64,000 nt of DNA from Catonia carolina (Eukaryota; Arthropoda; Insecta; Hemiptera; Achilidae): assembly GCA_035578175.1 (NCBI GenBank), contig JAQMRL010000004.1, forward strand, positions 40,257,401-40,321,400. Reading direction: 5' to 3'. Made by a program: the position numbers and the translations under genes. This document shows positions 1 through 11,665 of this stretch, in pieces (within the stretch, counting starts at the first letter, position 1; every line of letters starts with the position of its first letter). The notes beneath the pieces were generated by a model. That model was not told where the DNA came from, ran no database searches, and saw only the letters and a program-made list of their open reading frames with translations.

Positions 1-802
1 TCAAGACCAACCTGTTGGCTATCCGTAAACAAATTTATGGTATATCTGAGGTAAAAATAAACAATAACAAAGAAAAGATTGTTCCTTGGGGTACTCATGT
101 ACCCCTGAAAAATTGGATTGGGAGGATTCTATGAAGAACCATATTAACTCTATAGCCGGTAATAACATTTTTTTTAGACCGGCAGAGAATTTCTAGCATA
201 TGGGTCATCGAACCGTAAAGAAATGATTAAAATTTTGCTATAAATCACAAACCTTATCATATGACGTATCAAAATAACAAGAAAATTTAGGAAAATAGAA
301 TAAATATATTACTGAGATTTTAATCTGTCAGTTAGGGATGCTAAAGCTATTGGAAAATAATTTTTAGACAAATATTTTTCTAAAATTTCAGATGACACTA
401 CTGTTTAAAACTTCCTTATGCTTTACTTTCAAAATTCATTACGAACGAATCGTAACTTATAATGTTTATTTCAAAATAAAACAAAAAAACGATTCTATGT
501 TCAAAACTGAAAAAAATATCTACGAAAACACATCATGTAAACCAAGAAACAACCAAATTCAGCTGTAGGATAGCGTGGTTTCAACAGAGAAATACAGGCA
601 GAATATGCAACTAAAACTATTGTATTATACGTAAATATTTACTTTGTACATTACTAAAACTATTGTACAAACCAGCAACGTTGTCTGCAGATAAATTAAA
701 AACTAAAACGACACCATTGCAATGCTACGACGCAAGACCAGTTCAAAAAGCGGTAACATCGTATCAAAGTCGACGATTGTCGGCTCTAGGGTTAAAAACA
801 GT
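1..802. other. AT-rich sequence, nothing recognised
   Basis: No repeat family or convincing coding frame was seen. A short open frame at 663-887 has no recognisable protein features and is read as chance. Confidence 0.5.
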
Positions 803-1135
803 ATTTTTTTTTTTTAAATTCCTAATGTGTGTACGTTGCAATCTGTTCAATACAGAACAATTAGCATCCCATGATCCAATGAGATGAGGTTGATGTGTAT
901 GACGTGTAAATGAAGCGTAATATTGCACAGACCTAGGCCGACATTTCCAGAGAGAGTATGGTTAATTGAACCCAAACCGTCAAAGTACATCGGTAACCGC
1001 TGTCCAGTATTCATATCCGAATAAAGGTAACTGCCTTTACTAAAATTTGAATCGGAAACCTTCGTCTCTGAAAATCAGCTGTTAAACAGCTGACTCACGG
1101 TGATGACTTTATCTCTAGACCAACTCGATGAGTTC
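803..1135 (-). mobile_element. R2 tRNA-derived SINE, near full length
   Basis: Read on the minus strand this matches the other R2 copies: a tRNA-like head with an A box near 1125, a CAGCTGTTTAACAGCTG palindrome, a B-box region, and a body ending in CCTAATG (plus strand) followed by a poly-T run, which is the element's A tail. It is diverged but collinear with the copies at 1811 and 37666. Such SINEs encode no protein and are moved by a partner LINE. Confidence 0.75.
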
Positions 1136-1529
1136 CTAAAAATAATAAGTTGTAATTTCTTCCTAAAATTGTAAATTATAATTTAAAATTGTAAAATTCA
1201 AAATAAAAGTAGAAAATAGTTGTCTTTTATGATGATGGATGGTACTAATTGTTCAGTTGTTTTTTTTTTTTGGAAATGCGGAAAAAACACTTATAATATT
1301 ATAATCTTAAAAATTACATTATATAATTGAAAAAGTACTACAGTTAATTGAAATGATTCTACCACATTGATAACATATGAAGTATACCTCCAATCGTTTA
1401 TGTTTCTGATAATAACTCATTTTTAAATAAAAGCTCAAGCGATGATACTTATTTATAGATTAATTAAAAATTTTCCAGGTAGGTACTTACTCTGGTCAAC
1501 TGTTAAAAAGTTATTGTTAATTTTTTCGC
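1136..1529. other. AT-rich spacer, nothing recognised
   Basis: AT-rich filler with an oligo-T run near 1261. No coding signal or repeat family seen. Confidence 0.5.
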
Positions 1530-1800
1530 CAGCGATTGTCGAACAGCGTCATTGTTGTGCACCGCCGCTTGTCGAGGGTTTACTGAATTCTCAGTTATAT
1601 GACACTTGTGTTTCAAACTGTTTACAATATTTTTTTCCGTGAATTTATGTATTTATATACAACTTGTGTCAAAGTTTTTGTTATATAAAATACTAAAATG
1701 TTTTTATTTCACCATAATTGGAATAGGTAAGTTTTTAAGTCAATATGTATTGCTTTTATTTATTTATTTTGTTTTTTATAATCATTAAAATTATTTGTTT
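1530..1800. repeat. R9 repeat, copy 1
   Basis: This stretch is repeated in the same orientation at 4766-5005. Shared stretches include CGCTTGTCGAGGGTT, ACTTGTGTTTCAAACTGTTT and GTGTCAAAGTTTTTGTTA. Both copies carry GGTAAGTTTTT (about 1726 and 4935), which resembles a splice donor but could be chance. Neither copy has a convincing frame. It could be a segmental duplication or two copies of an unclassified repeat. Confidence 0.7.
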
Positions 1801-1810
1801 TTATGTTTTG

Positions 1811-2136
1811 ATTCACCGGGTTGGTCTAGAGGTAAATTCGTCACCTTGAGTCAGCTGTTTAACAGCTGATTTTTGGAGACGAAGGTTCCTAGTTCAAATC
1901 CTAGTAAATAAAGGTAATTACTTTTATACGGATTTGAATACTAGACAGTGGTTACCAGTATACTTTGAGGGTTGGGATTCAATTAACCATACTTTCTCAG
2001 AAATGGTCGGCCTGAGTCTGTACAAGACTACACCTCATTTACACGTCATATACATTATTCTCATATCATTGGGTCATGAGGTTGTTTGTTGTTCTAAATT
2101 GAACAGATGGCATCGTACATTAGGGATTAAAAAAAT
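1811..2136 (+). mobile_element. R2 tRNA-derived SINE, full length
   Basis: Reference copy of R2. A pol III A box (TGGTCTAGAGG, 1822-1832) and a B box (AGTTCAAATCC, 1891-1901) are spaced as in a tRNA. A roughly 230-bp body follows, ending in ATTAGGGATT plus an A run. The A and B boxes form an internal RNA polymerase III promoter. The palindrome CAGCTGTTTAACAGCTG sits between the boxes. The tRNA of origin cannot be assigned with confidence. Confidence 0.85.
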
Positions 2137-2159
2137 CCTAGGTAGAAACTAACGATATA

Positions 2160-2690
2160 AGTTCCTTCTTTGGCAAATTTGGATCTACGCCGGTCAAATT
2201 CATGGATGTGCTAAACTGTCCATGGTAGCTCGGATTCAGAGATTTCAATCGAAAACCTTATTGATATTAATTACCTTACTGATATACGTTTCTAACGTTA
2301 CTTTACACAACGACCTGAAAATCCCTCTAGTAACAAACGTTTTCATTCGACTTTATTAAAACTTCCACAACAGACTTTTCGGTCATCCAAATGAACTGAT
2401 TTGTAAACTTTCTTCGGATCTACCAAACAGCATTCATGGACGATTAAGGAGGAAATGGAGCAGGGATCTTTTGTTTGTGAAACGGTTATATGTTATTAAG
2501 ATATTAATTAATTAATCGGTGAATTAGTAAGAAGTAACTGAATAACATATCGAAGACCTGTCAGAGGATGGTGCTTTCCATCCATATCACTCATGTCTTT
2601 TCATTCATTTTTTCACCCACCATCATTTTCACTGATTGTTTATTTTGTAACAGTTGTGAATTTCATTAATGAAGTTAAAAAAAATTCTTC
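2160..2690 (+). pseudogene. Jockey-like LINE, 5'-truncated ORF2 C-terminus and 3' tail
   Basis: From about 2178 the plus strand reads as the end of a Jockey-type reverse transcriptase: IWIYAGQ (for the usual WTYGIQLWG), a QRFQSKTL motif, a TLHNDLKIP motif, then GHPNELI and LRRKWSRDLL. Stops and small shifts break it. The untranslated tail (about 2490-2690) resembles that after the Jockey fragment at 11190-11665 (CACTGATTGTTT, then an A-rich end). It is a dead-on-arrival copy lacking endonuclease and polymerase core. The R2 SINE at 1811 lies just upstream. Confidence 0.75.
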
Positions 2691-2925
2691 TAAAGGTAAT
2701 TACTTTTATATGAATTTGAATATACTAGACAGTGATTACCGGTGCACTTTGGTGATCGGGTTCAATAAATTACCTATACCTCTCAGGAATTGTCGGCCTG
2801 GGTTTGTACAAGACTACATCTCTTTTACAAGACATACACATCATCCTTACCTCATGAGGGCATGGGGTTGTTTATTGTTCTGAATTGAACAGATTGCAAC
2901 GTACTCACTTTAGGGATAAAAAAAA
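2691..2925 (+). mobile_element. R2 SINE, 5'-truncated
   Basis: Matches the body of R2 from AAAGGTAATTACTTTTAT onward but lacks the tRNA-like head, and ends in TTTAGGGAT plus an A run. Loss of the 5' part is typical of incomplete reverse transcription. It abuts the Jockey tail. Confidence 0.8.
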
Positions 2926-3319
2926 ATTATGTTTTATTGTTTTTTTAACAATTATCTTAATATAATAATAATTATCCTAATTTAAATATCTTTAACTTTT
3001 CAATGGTACCTAAAATTTCGGATATAATTATGTGTCAAATTTGTTGTGTTGTGTACTGATATAGTCATATCGAGTAACTTTATGTCTTAACAAAACATTA
3101 ATGTATGTCACACTTTTCAATTTCTTCGTTACTCAATAAATAGCTGATTTGCTTGCGCTATTATTTGCCTCATAAGGAGACTCCTCTTTTTAAATTTAGA
3201 GGATTTTTTTCTTAACTTATAAGACTTAGTTCTTTTAATGATGAAGTTTGGTAACGTTGACAATTCAGATCCCAACAAATGGGAAATAAAATTTTAATCA
3301 ACAAAATTTACATACAGGC
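2926..3319. other. AT-rich spacer, nothing recognised
   Basis: No coding or repeat signal was recognised. Confidence 0.5.
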
Positions 3320-3331
3320 TACTCTTCAATT

Positions 3332-3516
3332 CTAAAAATTCAAAAAAGACCGACCCTTTGGCGTAGTGGTTAGCGCAACTAACTTCTACACCGGTGTCCC
3401 AGGTTCGGTTCCCGGTCAAGTTTGGTATTTTGTCATCACTCATTTTCATGCATCATCGTTCTTTACCGTCTGCATTAGCAGAAATGCAAAACAGTTAGAC
3501 GTAAAACAAAAAAACA
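3332..3516 (+). mobile_element. tRNA-headed SINE (T2 family) with 12-bp duplication
   Basis: The head reads as a tRNA-like unit: TAGTGGTTAGCGCAA (A-box region) and GGTTCGGTTCC (B box), then a tail shared with the copy at 24977 (GTATTTTGTCATCAC, CCGTCTGCATTAGCAG) and an A run. It is bounded by the direct repeat TACTCTTCAATT at 3320-3331 and 3517-3528, a perfect 12-bp target duplication that fixes both ends. Confidence 0.85.
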
Positions 3517-3535
3517 TACTCTTCAATTTTTTATA

Positions 3536-4077
3536 CAGTGGAGCGTCAGTTATCCGAACTGATTGGAACCAGAGCGGTTCTGATAATCAAATACTTCGGA
3601 CAATCAAATACTAAGTACTGTAATTTGATACACTGTAACGTAATAATGTTGCCGTAACAAATCTAAATGTTTAATAGTTTATTAAAGGCTAACATAAACT
3701 TTAGTTTAAAAAACACTAATTTATTGTAAAATGTAAAGGTTTGAAGATTATATAAACAAACGGAAAAATACAGAATTTCAAAACTGAATTAATTAACGAA
3801 ATACACTACGGTAAAATCCTTTATGAAATATTTTTAACCCACTTGTCCATATTATACAGCAGCTAACTTAAAAAAAAATTAAAACTAACTTAAAATTAAA
3901 TTTAGCTTTGATATTCTCCATTGTTGCGAAGCTGAACAAGGAAAGTAAACTGTAGTGTATAAATGTTTCATTGAACTCTGGACTTTGATAGTAAATATTT
4001 GTATTGTTTTCTTTTGATGGTGGTTCGGATAATTGACGGTTCAGATGACTGACGTTCGGATAAATGACGTTCCTGTG
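3536..4077. mobile_element. pogo/Tigger-like non-autonomous DNA transposon
   Basis: The left end CAGTGGAGCGTCAGTTATCC and the inverted right end (about 4050-4077) CACAGGAACGTCATTTATCC form imperfect terminal inverted repeats, with TA on both sides (3534-3535 and 4078-4079). The TTATCCG core in the TIR and the TA target are hallmarks of pogo/Tigger elements. Extra copies of the GTCAGT/TTATCCG motif lie subterminally. No transposase frame is visible in the 542 bp. Confidence 0.7.
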
Positions 4078-4109
4078 TATTTCTTTTTAGTTTATTTAAT
4101 GTTGTATTA

Positions 4110-4252
4110 AAAGCTTGATCTTGAGCGATTATTGTGGGTTATGGAACTAGAATTGAGAGTTCTAACTTGTGATAATTCCAGATCCTAGACGAGATCGAAC
4201 TCAGGACCTTCCACTTTGTAGATTAGTGCGCTAACCACTACACCATGGAGGC
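4110..4252 (-). mobile_element. tRNA-headed SINE (T1 family)
   Basis: On the minus strand it starts GCCTCCATGGTGTAGTGGTT and continues AGCGCACTAA and GAGTTCGATCTC, giving A- and B-box-like motifs at tRNA spacing, then TCTAGGATCT. The copy at 43620-43772 shares this layout. It is not called a functional tRNA because the T-stem and acceptor stem do not close. Confidence 0.65.
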
Positions 4253-4255
4253 GGG

Positions 4256-4765
4256 TTATATATTATATTTTATTGAACTTGTACAAATGCAAAGTATTTT
4301 TTTTCACGATAGAATTTTGTAAACGATTTTTATTGTAGTAAGTGTTTTTATTTGTGTAATATTTTATAAATGCTATATGGAATCGGGTCAATTTATTTGT
4401 TCATAAATTTATAATGTACATAAATTTGGAATGTAGTGGTTTGGTGAGTCGGATAATGTTATTAATATCAATATTTACTTAATTATGTTCTTTTTTTAAT
4501 GAATAAGGAAACAGTTTGTGTTGTTAAATTATGTAATGCATGTTCAAAAATATTATAATAATTTATTAACGTATAAATATTTAAAATAATAGAAGATACA
4601 TAGATTAAAAAATATATGAGTTATTATTATTGTACTGTGATGAAAATCAAAGTAAAAATATGTAACAAAAATTCTCTTTAAATCAATTTATTTCCCTCAA
4701 CTTGGTAACACTGGAATGAACCTGTACGCAAACAGTATACTCTAAACTCATGTTTTGTTTCTTAT
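4256..4765. other. AT-rich spacer, nothing recognised
   Basis: Very AT-rich with no readable frame or repeat family. Confidence 0.5.
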
Positions 4766-5005
4766 CAGTAGTACACCGTCGCTTGTCGAGGGTTGACTGG
4801 AAAGTCGGATGTATGATACTTGTGTTTCAAACTGTTTATAATTTTTATTCGTGAATATTTATGTATTTACACAGAACTTGTGTCAAAGTTTTTGTTACAT
4901 AAGATATACTACAATGTTTTTATTCCACCTTAGATGGTAAGTTTTTTATTAAATATTATTTTGTTTATTTTTTACAATCATTAAAATATTTGTTTATATT
5001 TATAT
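4766..5005. repeat. R9 repeat, copy 2
   Basis: Direct-orientation match to 1530-1800, with scattered substitutions and small indels. The GGTAAG-like site is conserved. No frame is conserved between the copies. Confidence 0.7.
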
Positions 5006-5010
5006 TTTAT

Positions 5011-5015
<5 letters not shown>

Positions 5016-5048
<33 letters not shown>
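5016..5048. repeat. (TA)n microsatellite
   Basis: About 16 consecutive TA units immediately after the second R9 copy. Confidence 0.95.
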
Positions 5049-5055
<7 letters not shown>

Positions 5056-7149
5056 TATGGGTTTTTATTAACAATTACTATTATTATATAATCTATCAAG
5101 TATATTTTTATTTTGAATACATATTGTAGCTTTTCCTAGGTTTAAAGGGATGCACTCACTGGTTTATTGCATATCCCGGTTTTATTCAACACTTTATTTT
5201 TTAGGTATCACTTTGAAAAGCATACCAATTTTTGAAAATTTTAATTCATCAAAAAGGTATAACAATAATAAGTTTGTTTTTAAAATATTTCACCCCATAG
5301 GCGCAAGTGATTCAAATGATTTAGTTTTTGTTTTGAACGGTTACGAATAAAAATATTATTTCAAATTTCGGGTTGATCGGAAAAATAAAAATTAGTGAAG
5401 AGTGAGTGACGAGTTTCGATTGTATAAAAAGATTAGCAATGAAAAATATATAATACATTTTTAAAAAACTACATTGTATTTTTTCTATGATTTTTAAGTT
5501 AAGTAACTTCCACAAGTTCTCTTGCATTTACGAACATGTTGTTTCCGTTATTTTTTATGTCATTTAATTATTTAGTACCTTACTTTATAAATTATAAAGT
5601 ATAAATTATTACTTTATAAATTACAGTTGATAAATAAAAATTATATGGATAAACTATATGGATTTAGGTATACAAAAATAATGAATAAATTTATTTTGAT
5701 GCAGTTTTTTAAATATGTTAATTTCTGCCAAAAGTAACCAAAGGATAGAACCATTTTAAAGAAAATCGTCCACTTTAATTTTTTTACTTTCGGTTTATGC
5801 ATTTTTTTAAAGTGAAACGCTGCAATTTTGGAAAATTGACTTTATAACGCGGTTTTTTCAATAAAGAAACATCGTAAATTGTCCCTAACCGATATGAAAA
5901 TATTAAATAGGTACATAATTTATAAAATGATTTATTATCTTTATTTTTGAAAGTATTATTCTTTTTATCTAGAATACACTTTGAAGTTGTAATTTTTTTA
6001 AATTTTACGAATTTTCCATTTCTTGTCTTTACAAAGAATTTTTTAAATATAATTTCTTTGTTAATAACCATAATGGAACTTATGCGTTAAATTTCAAGTA
6101 AATTTCTCATGATTATTCTATCAATAAGAAATGTTAATAATATTTGACCGATTTTTATGATGTACCTAAAAAAATTTCAAAATAGCCCTACTTGTTCCCC
6201 TTTTGGTGACCCCCAACAGTTGTAGAGAATAAAAGAGTTTTGAATTGCTCAAATAATATCAAACTTTTTTTTTTAAGTTTTCGCCCCAATTGGAGCATTT
6301 CAGTCATCCCATGTTCATTTAGTCTTTAAAGAACGAGCTGCGGAGTTAGCTAGTTGCTGCCTTTTTTCCCCACATCCTTTTCATATTTTTTGATTGGCAG
6401 CCCTATCTCTTCTGTTGTGATTATGTTAGGTTGTTTTCTTTTATTGAAGGGGAGTTGAGTTAGCTTATTTTCCTTTAAGCAAACATTTTATTGTATTACA
6501 TATTTTTTTTTAATTTTTATACTTCATCGACAATATAAATGAGTTACATTTTTTTAAATGTTAAATTTTACAGAACATTGAGCAAGTATGAACCTTAAAG
6601 TAGTGGCCATGAATGCGTTATTTATTTATTTTTCTAGACAAGATGGATGTTTTAATGGTATTAGTTTTTCGATAAAATCAAAGAATCAAGGAAGCTTTCG
6701 TATTTATCTTTCCACTTTTCAAGTAGTACGCAGATTTACTTTAATCTTACTAACTTAATTTTCAATAGGATGTTCTTTCTTTATGGCGCTTGTTATAAGA
6801 TTGTGTTTCAATGTTAGTTATTTTTATTGCAGCTTGTTTATTTATCATTTCTCTGTAAGTTTTGTCACGAGACGTATTAACTCAAGGGCCGGTTCTCGAT
6901 ATGGTGAATTCCGATTAGTTTGAAGATTCGATTTGGCTGCTTCACTTAACAGTATGAGCGTCACAACAAGGATTAATTAATTGATAACGGGGCTAATTTA
7001 TTGATTATTGAACTTAAAAAGGATATTGTATAAAATTATTTTTAAACTAAAAGTACGACTGAATTTTTTTAAATTAGCGGTTCTTAATTAAAATACAAAA
7101 ATTAAGCTATATAAAATGTATACTACAAAAATTTGATAATTTAACGTGT
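5049..7149. other. 2.1 kb AT-rich region, nothing recognised
   Basis: Several open frames of 60-95 codons (for example 5784-6071 minus) are lysine-, asparagine- and phenylalanine-rich and look like chance frames in AT-rich DNA. No recognised repeat family was found here. Confidence 0.5.
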
Positions 7150-7235
7150 AAAAATTTAATCCTAGGGGATCGAACCCGGAACCTTCCTCATACCAATGCA
7201 GGCAGTTTAGTGCTCTGACTACTGTTTCATGGGTT
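7150..7235 (-). mobile_element. tRNA-like SINE head, degraded
   Basis: The minus strand reads CAGTAGTCAGAGCACTAAAC followed by GGGTTCGATCCCC, an A-box-like and B-box-like pair, then TAGGATTAAAT. It resembles the T1 heads at 4110 and 43620 but is diverged. Confidence 0.5.
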
Positions 7236-7262
7236 TCGAAAATTCACCTTAGTCCCCTTTTT

Positions 7263-7705
7263 ACTTTCTCTTGCTCATATGAATATAAAGGAAGGGAAGT
7301 TTGTTTTCATGTCGATTTTTCGAAATCGAGTGTTCACCGGATCTACACGTTTTCAGACCCCCTGAACCCAAAAAACATGTTTTTGGCGATTGGTGTGTGT
7401 GTGTGTGTGAACAGAATATCTCAAGAATGAAACATCGTACGAACTTGAAACATGAAACTTAACTTAGATACCACTAGAGGACCCGACACGAACATTTTCA
7501 TGAAAATCGGTCAACCGAAAGTAGTAGTTTATTCGAGTAATTTTTCACTTTTTTGCGATTTTCTCAAAAACGCTCTTACGATTTTTTTAAAACCGCCTCC
7601 ATTACTAAATTTTTTTGTGCTCTACAAGGTAGGGTAGGCGCCATGTCTGCTGAAATTCTTGGGGAGGTTGTTTTCTCGTAAAAAAATTGTTTTTTTAAGA
7701 TACAA
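7263..7705 (+). mobile_element. HINE-like element, 3'-truncated
   Basis: It has the 5' terminus ACTTTCTCTTGC with its hairpin, the conserved TTTCGAAATCGAG module, a short TG tract at about 7393-7410 and the GGTAGGCGCCATGTCTGCTG module, then stops. The downstream half (internal hairpin, inverse terminus, 3' hairpin) is missing. Confidence 0.8.
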
Positions 7706-8009
7706 AGACCATTTTCTTTGTACAATAATAAATTTATTAAGTGTCATCTTATTATTTTTATTCACAATATTGTCATGGGAAACACTGAATATCTTCGTTA
7801 TTTGATCTTTAAACAATTAAAAGTACTATTTGTTGTTGTAATTGTCAAGTGAACATTGTGTTGTAATAGAAAGCTAGTCTTTATAATAGTGTTTGTTTTA
7901 TTGATAATTTTAACACACACTTACGTAGTATTGTTAATACGATACTGTTAACTAAAACTTTTACTGCTATCATAGTGTTAGGTTTAATATTATAATTATT
8001 GTACCTTTT

Positions 8010-8740
8010 AATTTTCTCTTTCCCTATACGAAAACATTGCAAAGGAAAGTTTGTTTTGATTTTGATTTTTCTAAATCGAATTTTCACAGAAAATACACGT
8101 TTTCAGGTATCCTAAACCTAAAAATAACGTTTTTTAGCGATTTTTTTGTGTGTCTGTGTGTGAACAAAAATGAAATATGGAATTTAAGTTACGTACCCAC
8201 TGGGGAGCTAACACGAATATTTTTTATCAAAATCGGTCAACGGGGAGTAATAGTTTATTCGTGTAATTTTTTTAAAAAATGGCTTCTATAATTTCTTTAA
8301 AAATCACCTCATTTGTTGCTACATTTTTTGCGCTCTACAGTAGGCCTATATAATAGGGTAAGCGCCATGTCTGCTGAAATTTTTCGAATACTGTGCTCTC
8401 GTGGTAAAAATTGTTTTTTTTTTAAATTGCGGCCTTAATAGTATAAATTTTAGGGAAAATATTTATGTAGTTAAAATTGTAGAAAACTAAAACCCTACCA
8501 ACTTTATTTCAAATATTTTTTCTACACGTTTTTTGCGCGAATTAGTGATTTTCTGTATTTCGCTCAACAAAATCGGTTAAAAAAATGATATTTAATTCCC
8601 ATATTAAAAAAGGGAATATGATCAATGTTATTGGAAATTAAAAACCTAAAACTTTCATTTCAAGTAATGTTTTCTACAGAGCTTAGAATAGCGTCAATTT
8701 TAGTGATGTCAATTGTAGTGATTTTATTAATGTTTAAGTG
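8010..8740 (+). mobile_element. HINE-like element, old diverged copy
   Basis: The order of modules follows the family: altered 5' terminus, GAAAGTTTGTTTTGATTTTG, a TGTGTCTGTGTGTG tract at about 8148, AGCGCCATGTCTGCTG at 8360, then TTTCTGTATTT and TCTACAGAGC further on. It is far more diverged than the other copies and lacks a clear 3' hairpin, which suggests an older subfamily. Confidence 0.65.
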
Positions 8741-8745
8741 ATGTG

Positions 8746-9949
8746 TATTTTAAACCGTAAAGAGGCACTTTTCTTTTACACCGCCTTTGTTTGTTGCTTT
8801 CCTTTTTCCTTCTTCGTTTCCATGTGTGAATCAAAATAATTTCTTTGCCTTTCATTTCGCTTTACATACTTTTCTTTTAATTTTGTTATTGTGTGTAAAT
8901 TTCCATCCGCCAATAACCTGTCATTTTTTATCAAAACATTACGATCTTTCTCCTTATGCTGCACCAAGAATAACTTGACCATGGATTTTAGTATGGTGAT
9001 CTTATCTTCAGCTGTTCTTTAACTATATATTAATTCTGAGTAAATATTTTAATTACCCAATACATAATATGTCAAATATGTAGTATCTCTGATGAGAGGC
9101 AACCAGTGTTATTTGTGTATTATGAATGTTTGATTGATTACAGAAAGGTAAGGAACAGTATTTAATTTAAAACATCCTTCCGGGAGTTCGTCGGGAATCT
9201 AGTACATTCCTAACTAACTAACTGGTTTACCAGTTAGTGGCCACAATGTTGTCCAGAAATTATTTTCTTTATCGTAAAATAAATATTGTACGAAAAGTCA
9301 TTGAATTCTTTGAAAGAATTAGGTGTTAAGGTCAAGTTTTAACAAATGTTATGTCTTGCAATTATAATGCGATTGCACTAACAGAAATCTTGTTGTCCTT
9401 GATATTCACCGAGATGAATGACAGTCGATGTAATTTGTGGCCGTCTGTTATTAATAGGTTAAGAGAAGTTTGCGAAGGTGGTATCTTCCTGCCATTGAAA
9501 CAGGTTTGCCAAGTATTCTACGAACTTAAATCTTATGGAGATTTGGTTCAGTTAAATTATACAGTTTTGAAAATACGGCTGTTATAATGTTATTATTGAA
9601 AACACTCTCATTTTCGTTGTTCTTCAGATATTTTTAACAAAATTTTATTTAAAATTTACATTATTTTTTTTCAAAGTGTTCGTCAAATTAAACTGTTAAT
9701 TTCTAAAATCACTATCAAAGATCCTTCAAATTATTACTGACTCCCTTTGGTTCATAACCAGTGACGTACTTCATCATACTTACACACAAACACTTTTCTA
9801 AATGAAATACAAAAAAAAGGAACAAAAATACTAAGAGAGACCTAAACGTCATCAAAACCCTTTAGCAATTAAATTTTAGATACCAGTGGCCACTACCACA
9901 GACTGTAACGTTTTTAAAATTTTAAACATATCTTAAAGACAAAATTATA
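8746..9949. other. 1.2 kb with no recognised element
   Basis: It contains an open frame at 9351-9587 (plus, 78 codons) with fairly ordinary amino-acid composition, but no motif, partner exon or family is recognisable. A small perfect hairpin, TAACTGG-TTTA-CCAGTTA, lies near 9220-9237. Confidence 0.4.
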
Positions 9950-10512
9950 AATCGGGTGTGAAATACTCACACAATTTAACTTTCTCTTGCCAATGCATGT
10001 CATACATTTTTTGTCGTAAAATGCATACTAAGGCTGAAATCTTAAAAAAATCGATTTTTTTACACATTTTTGTGGAAAAAACAGAAAATCGCTAATTACC
10101 GCTAAACTAAGCGTTATACAAATAATTTATGAAATAAAAGTTGATGATTTTTAAGTTGTCTACAACTTTTAGTACATTGTTTTGCGCTAAAATGCATATT
10201 AACGCCGCAATCTTAAAAAAAACATTTTTTTCTACGAGAGTACAGCCTCCCCAAGAATGTCAGCAGACATGGCACTTACCCTACCTTATAGAGCATAAAA
10301 AATTTAGTAAATGAGGCGGTTTTTTAAAAAAATCATAGGAGCCGTTTTTGAAAAAATCGCAAAAATATGAAAAATGACACGAATAAACTACTACTTCCGG
10401 TTGACCAATTTTGATGAAAATGTTCGTGTCGGGTCCTCCAACAGTATCTAACTTAAGTTTCAACTTCGTACGATGTTTCGTTCTTGAAATATTCTGTTCA
10501 TACACACACACA

Positions 10513-10544
<32 letters not shown>

Positions 10545-10676
10545 GACCAACCGCTAAAACATGTTTTTGGGTTCAGGGGATCTGAAAACTTGTAGATCCG
10601 GTGAAAACTCGATTTCGAAAAATCAACATGAAAACAATACTTTCCTTCCTATATATTCATTTAGGCAAGAGAAGGT
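9950..10676 (-). mobile_element. HINE-like element with internal deletion
   Basis: On the minus strand both termini are present: ACCTTCTCTTGCC at 10676, and the 3' hairpin GTGTGAGTATTTCACACC beginning near 9970. The microsatellite is a long CA tract (about 10501-10543 on plus). The segment normally lying just inside the 3' inverse terminus is missing, so this copy is about 730 bp instead of 900-1000. Confidence 0.85.
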
Positions 10677-10849
10677 AAAAATTAACAGGGGTGACTATGG
10701 TCGATATAATTGTCGTTTCCCTTATTATTTAAAATTAGCCGAAAATGCCACCGCTAAACTCGAGCGGTGACATATTGGCTAATTAAAAAAATCCTGTTTG
10801 GATGAATATGCGTGTCAAATATATGGAACTGCAAAAATGTCCGTAATTG

Positions 10850-11168
10850 TTTTTTAACCCTAATGTGTGTACGTTGTAATCTGTTCAATTTGAAACGAAC
10901 CTTATGATCGAATGAGATGAGAATGATAAGTTATGTATAACGTACAAATGATGTGTAGTATTGTACTGACTCAGGGTGACCATTCCTGAGAAAGTATGGT
11001 TAATTGAACCCCAACGTTCAAAATTACACCGGTAACCACTGTCTAGTATTCAAATCCGTATAAAAGCAACTAATTTTACTAGGATTTAAACCACGAAACC
11101 TTCGTCTCCGCATATTAGCTCTCAAACAGCTGACTTGCGGCGATGACTTTACCACTAGACCACCGGTA
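10850..11168 (-). mobile_element. R2 tRNA-derived SINE
   Basis: The minus strand is collinear with R2: A box near 11155, the palindrome region, the body, and the CCCTAATGTGTGTACGTTG end with an oligo-T (tail) at 10850. It lies directly upstream of a Jockey tail, as at 1811-2690, though in the opposite orientation here. Confidence 0.8.
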
Positions 11169-11189
11169 GGTCTCAAACTAAATAAAACT

Positions 11190-11665
11190 AAACATGTTTT
11201 AAAATTTGTTTAAAATTCTATAATTGAAAACGCTGAATTTTTGATAGTTAACGCCCCCTATTGTGTAACCAGTAAAACGCTACACTCAGACCTAAACGTA
11301 CCCAACATAAATGACGTTTTCTTAAAACTCTATACTAAATTTAGAAAGAAACTCGTGAACCACCATAACCCATTGATCTCAAATCTGGCTACGCAGACTC
11401 TCCCAAAGAATCCAATAAGACGACTAAAACGTCGATGGAGCCAGGATCTCATCAATTAACGTAGTACTGTAATTGACTATCCATTACAGTGTTCTAAATG
11501 CTGCATTTAATGGGACACTTATCTATTCACTTCGGAGTTCTGTCACTGGACTCTGTCTCCACTCACGTTTATTTATCATGTTAATTTTTTCCGTATTTTG
11601 TGTTATCTCATTCACTGATTGTTTCTAACAGATAGTGAATTTCCTAAATATAGAAAAAAAGTCTA
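11190..11665 (+). pseudogene. Jockey-like LINE C-terminal fragment
   Basis: The frame through 11459 gives NAPYCVTSKTLHSDLNVP, then VNHHNPLISNL and RRLKRRWSQDLI, ending at a stop. This is the usual end of Jockey-type ORF2 (APWY, LHxDLxxP, HxNPL, LKRxWPRDLL). A 3' untranslated tail of about 200 bp ends in an A-rich run. Everything upstream (endonuclease, polymerase) is absent, so it cannot act on its own. Confidence 0.8.

Noticed and set aside
9351..9587. 78-codon frame as a host exon
   Set aside because: Composition is plausible, but no motif, splice context or partner exon could be shown; noted only within the region entry.
10501..10543. CA tract as part of a CRISPR-like array or coding repeat
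   Set aside because: It is the ordinary microsatellite module of a HINE copy, with no spacers.
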